NCBI GenBank assembly: GCA_963704025.1
Contig: CAVPGP010000005.1
Location: 248,001-312,000, forward strand
DNA length: 64,000 nt
DNA from: CAVPGP01 sp963704025
GTDB taxonomy: Bacteria; Actinomycetota; Thermoleophilia; Gaiellales; Gaiellaceae
Direction of reading: 5' to 3'
The notes under the pieces were generated by a model. It did no database searches. It was not told the origin of the DNA and saw nothing but the letters and a program-made list of their open reading frames with translations. This document shows, piece by piece, positions 16,706 through 25,525 of the stretch. The translations under genes and the position numbers were made by a program. Position 1 is the first letter of the stretch, and each line of letters opens with the position of its first letter.

Positions 16706-17938
16706 TTGCCGACCGCGCGCCACGAGATCGAAGGCTCGGAGCTGCTTGACCGCATGCGTCTCGTGGCCGAGGGGTTCAGGCCTGCCGCCCCGATCGACCG
16801 CAAGGCGCTCTTCTCAGGCCGTACGGAGCAAATCGGCGAGCTCTTCGCCGTCCAGGCGCAGCCCGGTCAGCATGCGGTGATCTACGGCGAGCGAGGCGTC
16901 GGCAAGACGTCGCTGACGACGGTCGCGGCCGAGATGCTGCGAAGCTCGAACATCCTGAACGCGCGGGCGACGTGCGACACGAGCGACGACTTCGGAAGCG
17001 TCTGGCGCAAGCTGCTCGACGAGATCGTGTTCCGCTCGCCCAAGCAGGGAGTGGGCTTCGCATCGTCCACGAGCGACGTCGTGCACGCGGCCTCCGAACG
17101 ACTCAGGGGCGGTCCGGTGACGCCGTACGAGGTCCGGCGGGCGCTTCAGGAGGTGACGCAGAGCCGGGAGCTCGTGGTGTTCATCGACGAGTTCGACCGC
17201 CTGCAGGACCCGGCGGCTCGGACGCTCTTCGCCGACGCGATCAAGGTCCTCTCCGACCAGCTCGTGCGCGCGACGATCGTCATCGTCGGAGTCGCCGACG
17301 ACGTCAACGAGCTCATCCGCGAGCACGGCTCGGTCGAGCGGGCGCTCGTCCAGGTGCACATGCCGCGGATGTCGGCCGACGAGCTGACGGGTGTGGTGAC
17401 CGCGGGAATCGCGTCGGCACAGATGACGATCGACACGACGGCCGTGAAGCGGGTAGTCGTGCTCTCGCAGGGGCTCCCCCACTACACGCATCTGCTCAGC
17501 CAGCTCGCTGCGCAGGGAGCGCTCGCGGACGGGCGTGCCGACGTCACGGTCGGCGACGTGGATTTCGCGGTCGGCCGGGCGATCGACAAGGCGCAGCAGA
17601 GCATCGTCGGCGCCTACCACGAGGCGCTGCAGAGCACGCGGAAGAGCCTCTATCCGCAGGTGCTGCTCGCCTGCGCGCTCGCGCGGCCAGACGAGTTCGG
17701 GTTCTTCACGGCGGCTGACGTCCGTGAGCCGCTCAGCACGATCACGGGCAAGCCGAGCCAGTCGGCGTCCTGCGCGGGACACCTCGAGGAGCTCTCGAGC
17801 GAACGCCGCGGTCCAGTGCTACAGAAGCGTGGGACGCCGAGGCGATACCGCTACCGCTTCGCGAACCCGCTCCTCCAGCCGTACGTGGTCATGCGGGGGC
17901 TGTCGGACGGCCTGATCCGGCAGAAGGATCTGCAGTAG
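16706..17938 (+). CDS. ORC1/Cdc6-like AAA ATPase
   Basis: A 410-residue ATPase. Walker A is YGERGVGKTSL near residues 61-70 and Walker B is LVVFIDEFDRLQD near 156-168. An arginine-rich sensor region (MPRMSADEL) and a C-terminal winged-helix-like region follow. The organisation resembles the bacterial STAND/ORC-like ATPases often annotated as ATP-binding proteins. The TTG start at 16706 follows a gaggagaggg ribosome site. It has no obvious partner. A role in DNA or protein remodelling is possible but unproved. A strong hairpin terminator follows 12 nt after the stop. Confidence 0.8.
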   Translation: MPTARHEIEGSELLDRMRLVAEGFRPAAPIDRKALFSGRTEQIGELFAVQAQPGQHAVIYGERGVGKTSLTTVAAEMLRSSNILNARATCDTSDDFGSVWRKLLDEIVFRSPKQGVGFASSTSDVVHAASERLRGGPVTPYEVRRALQEVTQSRELVVFIDEFDRLQDPAARTLFADAIKVLSDQLVRATIVIVGVADDVNELIREHGSVERALVQVHMPRMSADELTGVVTAGIASAQMTIDTTAVKRVVVLSQGLPHYTHLLSQLAAQGALADGRADVTVGDVDFAVGRAIDKAQQSIVGAYHEALQSTRKSLYPQVLLACALARPDEFGFFTAADVREPLSTITGKPSQSASCAGHLEELSSERRGPVLQKRGTPRRYRYRFANPLLQPYVVMRGLSDGLIRQKDLQ

Positions 17939-17950
17939 CGGTCCAACGAA

Positions 17951-17974
17951 TGAGGCCCGCCGAAGCGGGCCTCA
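17951..17974. terminator. hairpin terminator
   Basis: A 10-bp perfect stem (tgaggcccgc and its complement) with a cgaa tetraloop lies just after the ATPase gene and before the convergent 81-residue gene. It probably serves both directions. Confidence 0.8.
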
Positions 17975-17995
17975 GGACACCTGGAGGAAGGTGCG

Positions 17996-18241
17996 TCAGG
18001 CGTAGATCGGGCCGCTCTCTGCCTGCTTGGCGGCGAGCAGGTCGAGCACGTCGAGACCCTGCGAGGCTGCGTAGGCATAGGGGTGGTAGAAGACGTCCAG
18101 TGCGCGGTCGGCGGGCGTCTCGAGCTCGAACGAGTCGCCGGTGCGCGAATCGTCGACCGTCACCTTGAGGGCGTTGCTGCGGCGGTTCCAAAGCAGAGCG
18201 ACCGCGACGCCGTCGTTGATCCTGAAAGCCAGCTCGGTCAT
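17996..18241 (-). CDS. small protein, function unknown
   Basis: An 81-residue protein. The ATG at 18239-18241 is chosen because aaggag lies 7 nt upstream; the frame is open eleven codons further. The sequence (TELAFRINDGVAVALLWNRR, NALKVTVDDSRTGDSFELET) looks like a small beta sheet followed by an Ala-rich helix. A run ALDVFYHPYAYAASQGLDVL is distinctive. Similar short proteins occur in actinobacteria without assigned function. It lies about 96 nt downstream of the ECF sigma gene on the same strand. Confidence 0.7.
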   Translation of the reverse strand: MTELAFRINDGVAVALLWNRRSNALKVTVDDSRTGDSFELETPADRALDVFYHPYAYAASQGLDVLDLLAAKQAESGPIYA

Positions 18242-18337
18242 CTCCGTCTCCTTGGTTGTCGTCGCCGAGTGCATGAGGAGAGGATCCCTCGAAAGGGCCT
18301 TCGCGCCGATGCGGGTGGCAGGCGTCCCGGGGTGGGA

Positions 18338-18832
18338 CTAGTACGACTCGTGGAGTGCGGCTCTGACCTGCAGCCTGGCCCGGTGCAGGCGCACGCGCTG
18401 CGTGCCGTCGTCGATCCCGAGCGCGTCACCGGTCTCCTGGGCGCTCCAACCCCGCAGGTCGCGCAACTCGATCACGGCGCGAAGCGGCGCGGAGAGCGAG
18501 GTGATGGCGGTCAGCAGCCGCCGCCGAGTGTCCTGGGCGGCGAGCTCCCGCTCGGGAGCCGGTGCGAAACCGGCCGGCGGCAGCTCGTCGGCCGGCATCG
18601 GCACGGAGCGCCGCTCGCGTGCCCACCGGCTGCGGGCCAGGTTCGCCACGATCGCCGCAAGCCAGGCGCGGAGCGAGGAGCGGCCCTCGAAGCGGTCGAT
18701 CCCCTGCATGGCCGCCAGCCAGGCGTCCTGGACGACGTCCTCCGCCTGGTGCACCGGCACGTAGCGGCGCGCCACGATCAGAAGCCCCGGCTGGTGGGTC
18801 TCGAACGCACTGGCCAGGCGCTCGGGAGACAT
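18338..18832 (-). CDS. RNA polymerase sigma factor, ECF (sigma-70) family
   Basis: A 164-residue extracytoplasmic-function sigma factor. Region 2 is AEDVVQDAWLAAMQGIDRFE plus LRAWLAAIVANLARSRWARE (residues about 30-75), which melts and reads the -10 element. Region 4 is LSAPLRAVIELRDLRGWSAQ with an HTH ending in RVRLHRARLQVRAAL, which reads the -35. No anti-sigma gene is adjacent, which is unusual for the group. Two copies of a compound inverted-repeat motif lie 100-220 bp upstream of the start, so the gene may be under operator control. Confidence 0.9.
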   Translation of the reverse strand: MSPERLASAFETHQPGLLIVARRYVPVHQAEDVVQDAWLAAMQGIDRFEGRSSLRAWLAAIVANLARSRWARERRSVPMPADELPPAGFAPAPERELAAQDTRRRLLTAITSLSAPLRAVIELRDLRGWSAQETGDALGIDDGTQRVRLHRARLQVRAALHESY

Positions 18833-18937
18833 GGAATCACTGTTGCGCCCGCGGCCGACCCTGTGCGGGAGGCCAGCCGGTGTCCTGGGGTTCGGTTATC
18901 CCTACCTCTCGGGCGGACACCCGGCTGAATCGCCTGT

Positions 18938-19052
18938 GGACGAATCGTTACGCCGCTCTGACACTTGGTCTGACCAGGGGGTGCTCCGCCAGGGCGCATG
19001 GTTCCTGCACTGGGGACGAATCGTTTCACCTCCTTGCGCTTTGGTCTGACCA
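18938..19052. promoter_or_regulatory. duplicated compound operator-like motif upstream of ECF sigma gene
   Basis: Two motifs occur twice with the same spacing. GGACGAATCGTT lies at 18938-18949 and 19014-19025. TTGGTCTGACCA lies at 18965-18976 and 19041-19052. The whole arrangement is shifted by exactly 76 bp, while the sequence between motifs differs. Both are inverted repeats (ACGA-A-TCGT and TGGTC-T-GACCA). The second resembles TGGTnnnACCA operators of FadR-type GntR regulators. Selection on the two sites, rather than simple duplication, is the likelier explanation. No cognate regulator is identified. Confidence 0.55.
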
Positions 19053-19104
19053 AGTACGGGGGCGCTCACCGCCGGCGTCCGCCGGCGTTTGCCGGCTGCC
19101 AGGA

Positions 19105-20313
19105 CTAGGCCGCGTTGAGGAGCGCGAGCACTGCGAGCACGCGCCGGTGGTCGTCCGAGGTCGCCGAAAGGCGCAGCTTCCCGAAGATGCTCGTGACGTG
19201 CTTCTCCACGGCGCGCTCCGTGACGACGAGCTTCTCCGCGATCCCCTTGTTGGACTTCCCCTCGGCCATCAGCTCGAGCACCTCCCGCTCCCGGGGCGTC
19301 AGGGCGTCGAGCGGGTCGTCGCGGCGGCGCCGGCCGACGAGCTGCGTCACGATCGACGGGTCGAGCGCGGAGCCGCCTTCCCCGACGCGGCGAACCGCGC
19401 CCACGAACTCCTCCACGTCGGAGACGCGATCCTTGAGCAGGTAGCCGACGCCCTCGGCGCTCTCGGCGAGGAGCTCCATCGCATACTCCGTCTCCACGTA
19501 CTGCGAGAGGACGAGCACGCCCGTGCCAGGATGCTTGGCGCGGATCTCCTGCGCCGCGCGCAGCCCCTCGTCCGTGTTGGTCGGCGGCATCCGGATGTCG
19601 ACGATCGCCACGTCGGGTGAATAGCTCCGAACCTTCAGCATCAAATCGTCGTAGTCGCCCGCCTGGCCGACGATCTGGAAACCGGCGTCCTCCAGAAGTC
19701 GCGCGATTCCCTCGCGGAGAAGAACCGAATCGTCGGCCAGCACGATGCGCATTGCGCTCGACTCTGTCAGTTCGGCGTCCTGCGTCAAGTGGTCCGAAAG
19801 CTCGGGAAGGCCCGGCGCACGCAGCCGGTAGAGGCGCTCCGGCTCGGCGAGGCCCTTCAGCTCGTGCCGGCCGAGATCCTCCGCGTCGTACTCGGCCGCA
19901 TGCTCACGAGCCGTCTCGGAGAGCAGAATCTCGCCGCCTCGAGCCGACTGGCAGATACGGGCGGCCCGGTGGACGTCGAGCCCGAAGTAGCCGTCCCCGA
20001 TCACGTCCGGCGTGCCGGTGTGCAGGCCGACCCTGACCCGAACCTCCCCGCCGTCGGGCCATGCGAACGCCGCCAGCGCCTGCGTTGCGCGGACGGCCGC
20101 GTCGACGGCGCTCGGCCCGTCCGGAAACGCGACGAAGAACTCGTCGGCGCGCACGTCGACCGTCACGCCGCCCGCAGCCGAGACCTCGTCGCGGATCAGC
20201 GCCCGGTGCACCTGGAGAACGCCCGGATAGGCCTCGCCGAGGCGCTGGAGCAGGCCGGTCGAGCCTTCGATGTCCGTGAACATCAGCGTTACGGTGCCGG
20301 TCGGAAGCGTCAC
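19105..20313 (-). CDS. class III nucleotide cyclase domain - receiver - LuxR HTH fusion
   Basis: A 402-residue fusion. Residues 1-165 form a class III adenylate/guanylate cyclase-type domain (TVTLMFTDIEGSTGLLQRLG with the first metal Asp, ADEFFVAFPDG with the second acidic site, and VRVGLHTGTPDVIGDGYFGL). The usual substrate-specifying lysine is not apparent, so catalysis is uncertain. From about 188 a receiver begins (MRIVLADDSVLLREGIARLL) with phospho-acceptor D in AIVDIRMPP and lysine in YLLKDRV. It is followed by a NarL/LuxR HTH (LTPREREVLELMAEGKSNKG). An internal ATG at 19750-19752 could yield a normal 215-residue regulator, but it lacks an SD. It lies 9 nt after the kinase gene. Confidence 0.88.
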   Translation of the reverse strand: MTLPTGTVTLMFTDIEGSTGLLQRLGEAYPGVLQVHRALIRDEVSAAGGVTVDVRADEFFVAFPDGPSAVDAAVRATQALAAFAWPDGGEVRVRVGLHTGTPDVIGDGYFGLDVHRAARICQSARGGEILLSETAREHAAEYDAEDLGRHELKGLAEPERLYRLRAPGLPELSDHLTQDAELTESSAMRIVLADDSVLLREGIARLLEDAGFQIVGQAGDYDDLMLKVRSYSPDVAIVDIRMPPTNTDEGLRAAQEIRAKHPGTGVLVLSQYVETEYAMELLAESAEGVGYLLKDRVSDVEEFVGAVRRVGEGGSALDPSIVTQLVGRRRRDDPLDALTPREREVLELMAEGKSNKGIAEKLVVTERAVEKHVTSIFGKLRLSATSDDHRRVLAVLALLNAA

Positions 20314-20322
20314 GTTTCGAGC

Positions 20323-22551
20323 CTACTCGGTGTCGAGGGGGATCTCGGCCCGGACGACCGTGCCGCCGCCGTTCGCGCTCCCGACCTCGAGCCGGCCGCC
20401 CAGCGCCTCGACGCGGTCTGCGAGGCCCCGCAGCCCCGTGCCCCGGGTCGGATCCGCGCCGCCGACGCCGTCGTCGGCGACCTCGACGAGTGCGCCGCCG
20501 TCCGTGCGCGCGACCCGCACGGAGACGAGCGTCGCCTGCGCGTACTTCGCGACGTTCGCCAGCGACTCGGAGACGACGTAGTAGGCGGCCGCCTCGACGG
20601 GGCCGGGCAGTCGCGCGTCGACCGTGTTCTCGATCTCGATCGGCAGCGTGGAGCGCTGCGCGAGCGTCTGGAGCGCCGGGCCGAGCCCTCGGTCCGTGAG
20701 CACGGCAGGGTGGATCCCTCGCGCCAGCTCGCGCAGCTCCTCGAGCGCCTGTGCGAGCTCCGTGCTGGCCCCCGTGATGATCTCGTTCGCGCCCTCGGGG
20801 TCGGTGTGGAGCTTGGCCTGGGCGAGCCGCAGCGAGAGCGAGAGTGAGACGAGTCGTTGCTGCGCGCCGTCGTGGAGGTTTCGCTCGAGCTTGCGCCGTG
20901 TCTCGTCCATCGCCTGGACGATGCGTGCACGCGAGGAGGAGAGCTGCGCCTGCGCCTCGGTGTTCGCGATCGCCTGGGCGAGGAGGGCGCCGAAGTCGCC
21001 CAGCCGCGCCTCGACTCCGGGCGGGAATTGCTCGTCGAGCGTCTTCACGACCGCGATCCCTCCCCAGACACGGCCGTCCACGAGCACGGGCGCCGCGATG
21101 GCGGTGCGAATCCCGACTGACTCCCAGATGACCCGGGACGACTCGTGCTCCAGGTCGGCGAGCGACTCCACCTGTTGCGGCTTCCCGGTCGCGATCGCCC
21201 GCTGCACGGTCGTGTCGGCGGTTGCGGGATAGAGCCGCCCCGTCGTCACCGGGATGACGCCGTCCGCCGCCCAGCCGCCGAGCACCCGCACCGCGTCCCC
21301 CTCGCGACGGAAGACGTTCGCGGACTGGCCGCCGAAGAGCCCAGCGACCTCCTGGGAGACAGCCGTGAACAGCACCTCCTCGGCGGGCGAGCTCGCGACG
21401 AGCGTGGCCACACGTCTCAGTGCAGCCTGCTCCGCCGCTAGCGCCGTGATCTCGTCCCGCGCCTGGGCGTTCGCGATTGCCTGCGCCGCGAGATCGGCGA
21501 AGCGGCCAAGGCGCTCTTCCGCACCGATCGGGAAGGGCTCGTCGCTCATCTTCGACGCGATCATCGCGCCCCAGAGCCCGCCGGCCACTCTGATCGGTGC
21601 GGCCACCGACGACTGGATCCCGAGCGACCGCAGCCACGCGGACAGCTCGCCGGGAAGATCCTCGTAGGTGTCCAGCCGGACCGGCTTGCCCTCGCGCTTC
21701 ACGACCGAGGTGATCGTCTGCCCGTCGAGTTTCATGATCGGCGCGGGCTCGGCCGGGCGTCCGGTGGGATCGTTCCAGCTGCCGCGGACGGTGAACTGGT
21801 CGCCGGCTTCGTACCTGATCATGTTTGCAGTCTGGGCGCCGAGCAGCCGTCCGGCCTCCTCGGTGACGACGGCCATCAGCTCCGGCTCGGACGGCCCACT
21901 CGCCACCACCGTCGCCACCCGTCTGAGGGCCGTCTGCTCGGCGGCGAGCGCGGTGATCTCGTCGCGGGCGCGCGCGTTCTCGATCGCCTGTGCAGCCAGA
22001 GCGGCGAAGCGGCCCAGCCGCTCCTCCGAGCCGGGGTCGAACGGCTCGTCAGTCGTCCTCGAGGCCGCGAGCGCGCCCCACAGCCGGCCGTTCACGGTGA
22101 TCGGAGCGCCGATCGAAGAGCGGATCCCGATCTCGCGCAGGACCGCCGCGAGCTCGCCGGGGATCTGTGAGTAGTCGTCGAGCCGCGCGGTCGAGCCGGT
22201 CTCGCGCACGCTCCAGACGACCGTGTGGCTGTCGAGAGGGCGCGGCGGCCCGGCCGGGATCGCCTGCGCCCCCGGAGCGCTCCAGTTCCCCACCCCGGTG
22301 ATCAGGTCGTCCTCCTCGAAGCGCACAGTGTGCGCGGCCTGCGCACCGAGCAACAGCGCGGCCTCCTCGGTCACGCTCGCCATCAGCTCCTCCTCGGACG
22401 GGCCGCTCGCAACCACCTCGGCGACGCGCCGGAGCGCAGCCTGCTCGTCGGCCAGCCGGCGCAGGGCCTGGAGGTTGTGCTCCCGCTCGGTCACGTCGAT
22501 CCCGGCCTCGAGCAGGAAGGCGAGCTGGCCGTGCTCGTCCGGGATCTGCAC
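20323..22551 (-). CDS. GAF-domain sensor histidine kinase, intact C-terminal part
   Basis: This open frame of 742 residues carries three consecutive GAF domains, each introduced by a helix like EITALAAEQTALRRVATVVA (about residues 30-200, 200-370 and 370-540). A HisKA_3-type dimerisation region follows (ETRRKLERNLHDGAQQRLVS, phospho-acceptor His), then a HATPase domain with LVEVADDGVGGADPTRGTG. The layout is that of NarX/DegS-like kinases that phosphorylate LuxR-type regulators, one of which lies immediately downstream. Its N-terminus is the tail of a PAS domain (LLEAGIDVTERE). The membrane and PAS parts continue upstream in other frames, so this is probably the 3' portion of a longer gene. 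Confidence 0.85.
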   Translation of the reverse strand: MQIPDEHGQLAFLLEAGIDVTEREHNLQALRRLADEQAALRRVAEVVASGPSEEELMASVTEEAALLLGAQAAHTVRFEEDDLITGVGNWSAPGAQAIPAGPPRPLDSHTVVWSVRETGSTARLDDYSQIPGELAAVLREIGIRSSIGAPITVNGRLWGALAASRTTDEPFDPGSEERLGRFAALAAQAIENARARDEITALAAEQTALRRVATVVASGPSEPELMAVVTEEAGRLLGAQTANMIRYEAGDQFTVRGSWNDPTGRPAEPAPIMKLDGQTITSVVKREGKPVRLDTYEDLPGELSAWLRSLGIQSSVAAPIRVAGGLWGAMIASKMSDEPFPIGAEERLGRFADLAAQAIANAQARDEITALAAEQAALRRVATLVASSPAEEVLFTAVSQEVAGLFGGQSANVFRREGDAVRVLGGWAADGVIPVTTGRLYPATADTTVQRAIATGKPQQVESLADLEHESSRVIWESVGIRTAIAAPVLVDGRVWGGIAVVKTLDEQFPPGVEARLGDFGALLAQAIANTEAQAQLSSSRARIVQAMDETRRKLERNLHDGAQQRLVSLSLSLRLAQAKLHTDPEGANEIITGASTELAQALEELRELARGIHPAVLTDRGLGPALQTLAQRSTLPIEIENTVDARLPGPVEAAAYYVVSESLANVAKYAQATLVSVRVARTDGGALVEVADDGVGGADPTRGTGLRGLADRVEALGGRLEVGSANGGGTVVRAEIPLDTE

Positions 22552-23961
22552 GTCGAGCCAGTCGACGAGACGAGGCCCTTGCGGGGAAGGAAGCAGCGTC
22601 TGCCGCCTCTCGGTCTTCAGACCGGCGGCCGCGGCGGCAAGGGCCGCGCGATCCTCGTCGGCCCGGTCTCGGGTCCGAGAAGACCTCCCAGAAGAGCCGC
22701 CCGCGCACCGACTCGCGGTCCTGGTGGCCCGACAGGACCTCGAGCGAGCGGTTGAAGCGCACGATCCGCCCGTCCGGGTCGACGACGCAGAAGAGCGCCG
22801 GCGTCGAGTCGACCACGAGCCGCGTGAAGTCTCGCTCGCGCTCGAGCTCGTTCACCCGCGCGCGCAGCTCGGCCTGGAAGCGCTCGTTGAGGATCGCGAG
22901 TCGCGCCGCCGCGACGACGCTTTCGATCAGCTCCGGCTCGGCGTCGAGCGACGGGTCGTGCACGAGCGCCGCGATCGGCCCCTCCTCGTCCGAGACGACC
23001 GTCGTGGAGCGCCCTTTCGGAGGCTCGAAGAAGCGACCCTCCGCGTCGACGTACGCATCCGCCTCGGGGAGCCAGTACGCGAGCTGCAGCGTCGGGTCGT
23101 GGAGCGCGGTGCGGAATGCCTCCCGCAGCGCACCCGAGTCCGGCGTCCGCCCGAGCTCCGTGACGAGACGGCCGACGGCGCCGGCCGCGAACCGGCCGCG
23201 GAGCAGGCCGGCCACGAAGAGGAACGGGACGGCGAGGACGGCAGAGCCCGGCTGCGATCGAGAATCCGGCCGCGAGCGTGTGCGAGATCGGTTCGACGGC
23301 GAGCGCAAGCCCGAAGCAGATGCAGCGCGAGCGCGCCGGCCGACAGCACGGGGCGGAGGCTTCGCCGGTATGCGGCGCTCGCCGAGCGCCAGCGCCGGAC
23401 GAGCACCAGGACCGCCAGCAGGAGCACGACGACGGCCGAGACGTCGGTGACGACGGTGAAGACGTCCTTGAGCCCCGGCTGGTCGCTGATGAAGAGCTCG
23501 TTGCCGGGGCACTTGCGGCAGGGCGGCGACTCTCCCTCCTGCACGAGGTGGGCGAGCACCGGCGCCGCGATCACGAGAACGTAGGCCGAGACGACGATCA
23601 CGCGGTCCAGCCGCGTCGCGAGCCGTCCGCCCGGATACGCGAGGAGGAGGTGGATGAAGACGGCGATGGCGAGTGACTCGAGCGTCACGCCGAGCGTGAA
23701 GATCACCGGGTCGTTCGACTCGCCGAGGGCGCCGAGGAAGAACGTGAAGCCGACGAGCGCGAGCAGGAGCCCGGTCCGGTTCTCGGGCCGCCGCACCGTG
23801 GCGACCGCCCCGCTCCCGATGAAGGCCCAGCCGACGAGCAGCCCGAGGACGCTCGTCAGCAGCGGCTGGGTCTCGTGCTCGCTCGTCAGCACGAGCGCGA
23901 GGGCGAGGCCGCCTGCCGCGAGCCCGCCGATCGCGTAGACGAGCCAGATTCGTCGAGTCAT
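22552..23961 (-). pseudogene. N-terminal membrane and PAS region of the histidine kinase, frameshifted
   Basis: Protein-like sequence continues upstream of 22551 in three successive frames. From the ATG at 23961 it reads MTRRIWLVYAIGGLAAGGLA with about eight hydrophobic helices, to LRPVLSAGALALHL near 23320. After an indel it reads FGLALAVEPISHTLAAGFSI. After another near 23255 it reads AVLAVPFLFVAGLLRGRF, then a coiled helix and a PAS domain (LVVDSTPALFCVVDPDGRIV). A third indel near 22668 leads into the GAF frame. The repaired protein would be about 1210 residues. The ATG overlaps the stop of the upstream response regulator (ATGA). Whether this is decay or sequencing error cannot be told. 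Confidence 0.75.
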
Positions 23962-24314
23962 GCAGCGAGCATGGCGGCCAGCGCGGCTCCCGACAACTCT
24001 GCCTTCGGGATGAAGCCGCGGGCGCCGCTGCTCTCGACCAGCGAGCCGAACTCGCAGCCGTCCCGGCTCGAGGTGAGGACGACCGTCGGGGAGACGCCGT
24101 TCTGCTGCATCAGGCGGGCGACGACCTCGAATCCGTCCATGTCGGGCAGCTGCACGTCGAGCAGGACGAGCGCCGGCTGGAGCCTCGCGAACGCCTCGAG
24201 TGCGGACGCGCCGTCCTTCGCCTCGCCGATCACCTCGTAGCCCTCGGATTCGAGCAGCGCCCTGGCGGTGGCGCGGAAGCTGGGGTGATCGTCGACGATC
24301 AGGACGCTCGTCAC
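23958..24314 (-). CDS. single-domain response regulator
   Basis: A 118-residue receiver with no output domain. It begins at GTG 24312-24314 (TSVLIVDDHPSFRATARALL), has the phospho-acceptor in LVLLDVQLPDMDGFEVVARL, the conserved threonine/serine in VVLTSSRD, and a lysine in GFIPKAELSG. The frame is open upstream to 24416, but that part is not receiver-like. It is the first gene of a leftward set of receiver, kinase and cyclase-receiver-HTH, and is stop-start coupled to the kinase. It may act as a phosphate sink or intermediate. Confidence 0.88.
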   Translation of the reverse strand: MTSVLIVDDHPSFRATARALLESEGYEVIGEAKDGASALEAFARLQPALVLLDVQLPDMDGFEVVARLMQQNGVSPTVVLTSSRDGCEFGSLVESSGARGFIPKAELSGAALAAMLAA

Positions 24315-24589
24315 GTCCGAATCCTGACAAAGCTGAAGCTGCGCCACCATACGGTTAGCCACACCCCTCGAAACCCGGAAGGGTGCTCTTTGAAAACAAG
24401 ATCTCCGGTGCGGCATGATCCCCCCGCGCGCCTCCGGGCAGCGGGTGCGGCCGGCGCTCGGCGACGGGGCCGTCGGCGGCGGGAAGCGCGGCGCTCGCGA
24501 TGCAGGGGAGACGGCGGCGCGCGGGGTTCATGTACACGAGTGTGCCCGTCCCGCCTGGCCGGGAGAATCGAGCTACCGGGCGTCTGCTG

Positions 24590-25525
24590 GTGCGGGCAGC
24601 CGCACCGGCTCCTAGACTCCCTCCCCTGAGAGGAGAAGACCGCACCTATGCCGCTGCGGGGGTCTCGCTCGCCGTCGCGGACGCCGTCGTCGGGCGGCTG
24701 CGCGCGGCGGTCGAGTCGACCGGCGCGCAGGGCTTCGGCTCGTTCGCCGGGCTCCAGCCGCTGGACGGGCGGAGGCTCCTCGCCGCGTCGACCGACGGGG
24801 TCGGCACGAAGCTGATCCTGGCGCGCCAGCGCGGCCGGCTGCGCGACTGCGGCGCCGACCTCGCGGCACACTGCATCAACGATGTGATCACCACCGGCGC
24901 GGAGCCGCTGCTGCTCCTCGACTACGTCGCGGCGAACAGCATCGACCTGGAGCAGGTTGCCGAGCTCGTCGAGGGCGCCGCCGAGGTCTGCCGCCGGGCC
25001 GGGTGCGCGCTCGTCGGCGGCGAGACGGCCGAGCTGCCGGGCATCTACCGGGAGGGCGAGCTCGACTTTGCCGGCACGTGCGTCGGGATCGTCGAGCGGG
25101 CGGACCTGCTCGACGGGTCCCTCGTGGAGGCGGGCGACCTGGTGATCGGCCTGCCGTCGGCCGGCGTCCACGCCAACGGCTTCACGCTCGTCCGGCGGGT
25201 GCTCGAGGAGGAGGACTACGACGGCGCGGACCTGCTCGCGCCGACACGGCTCTATCTGGACGACGTCCGCCGGCTGCGGGCCGGGGCGCACGCGTTCGCC
25301 CACGTCACGGGTGGCGGCATCGAAGGCAACCTGCAGCGAGTCCTGCCGGACGGCCTGCACGCGGAGCTCGACTGGGACGCCTGGGAGCGGCCGCCCGTCT
25401 TCGACTGGCTCGCCCGCCACGTGCCCGAGGACGAGCTGCGGCGCGTCTTCAACCTCGGCATCGGCTACTGCGCAGTCGTCTCGGATCCCGATGACGGGCT
25501 CGTGATCGGGCGGATCGCCGCATGA
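24590..25525 (+). CDS. purM: phosphoribosylformylglycinamidine cyclo-ligase
   Basis: PurM converts FGAM to aminoimidazole ribotide with ATP. The family signatures are clear: TYAAAGVSLAVADAVVGRLR near the N-terminus, LLAASTDGVGTKLILA, CINDVITTGAEPLLLLDYVA, CALVGGETAELPGIY, GLPSAGVHANGFTLVR and HVTGGGIEGNLQRVLP. The start is uncertain. GTG at 24590 gives 311 residues. An aggagaag at 24631-24638 would place initiation near 24641, where the in-frame codon is CGC. The ATG at 24648 is out of frame. A weak TTGAAA-N18-CATGAT promoter candidate lies at 24390-24419. The gene overlaps purN by ATGA. Confidence 0.95.
   Translation: MRAAAPAPRLPPLRGEDRTYAAAGVSLAVADAVVGRLRAAVESTGAQGFGSFAGLQPLDGRRLLAASTDGVGTKLILARQRGRLRDCGADLAAHCINDVITTGAEPLLLLDYVAANSIDLEQVAELVEGAAEVCRRAGCALVGGETAELPGIYREGELDFAGTCVGIVERADLLDGSLVEAGDLVIGLPSAGVHANGFTLVRRVLEEEDYDGADLLAPTRLYLDDVRRLRAGAHAFAHVTGGGIEGNLQRVLPDGLHAELDWDAWERPPVFDWLARHVPEDELRRVFNLGIGYCAVVSDPDDGLVIGRIAA

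Noticed and set aside
19066..19098. Repeated gccggcg motifs after the cyclase-regulator gene as a terminator
   Set aside because: The copies are direct and overlapping with no convincing stem and loop; simple GC-rich repetition.
24648..24650. ATG after a good ribosome site as the purM start
   Set aside because: It is out of frame with the conserved PurM sequence, which already begins at the preceding codon.
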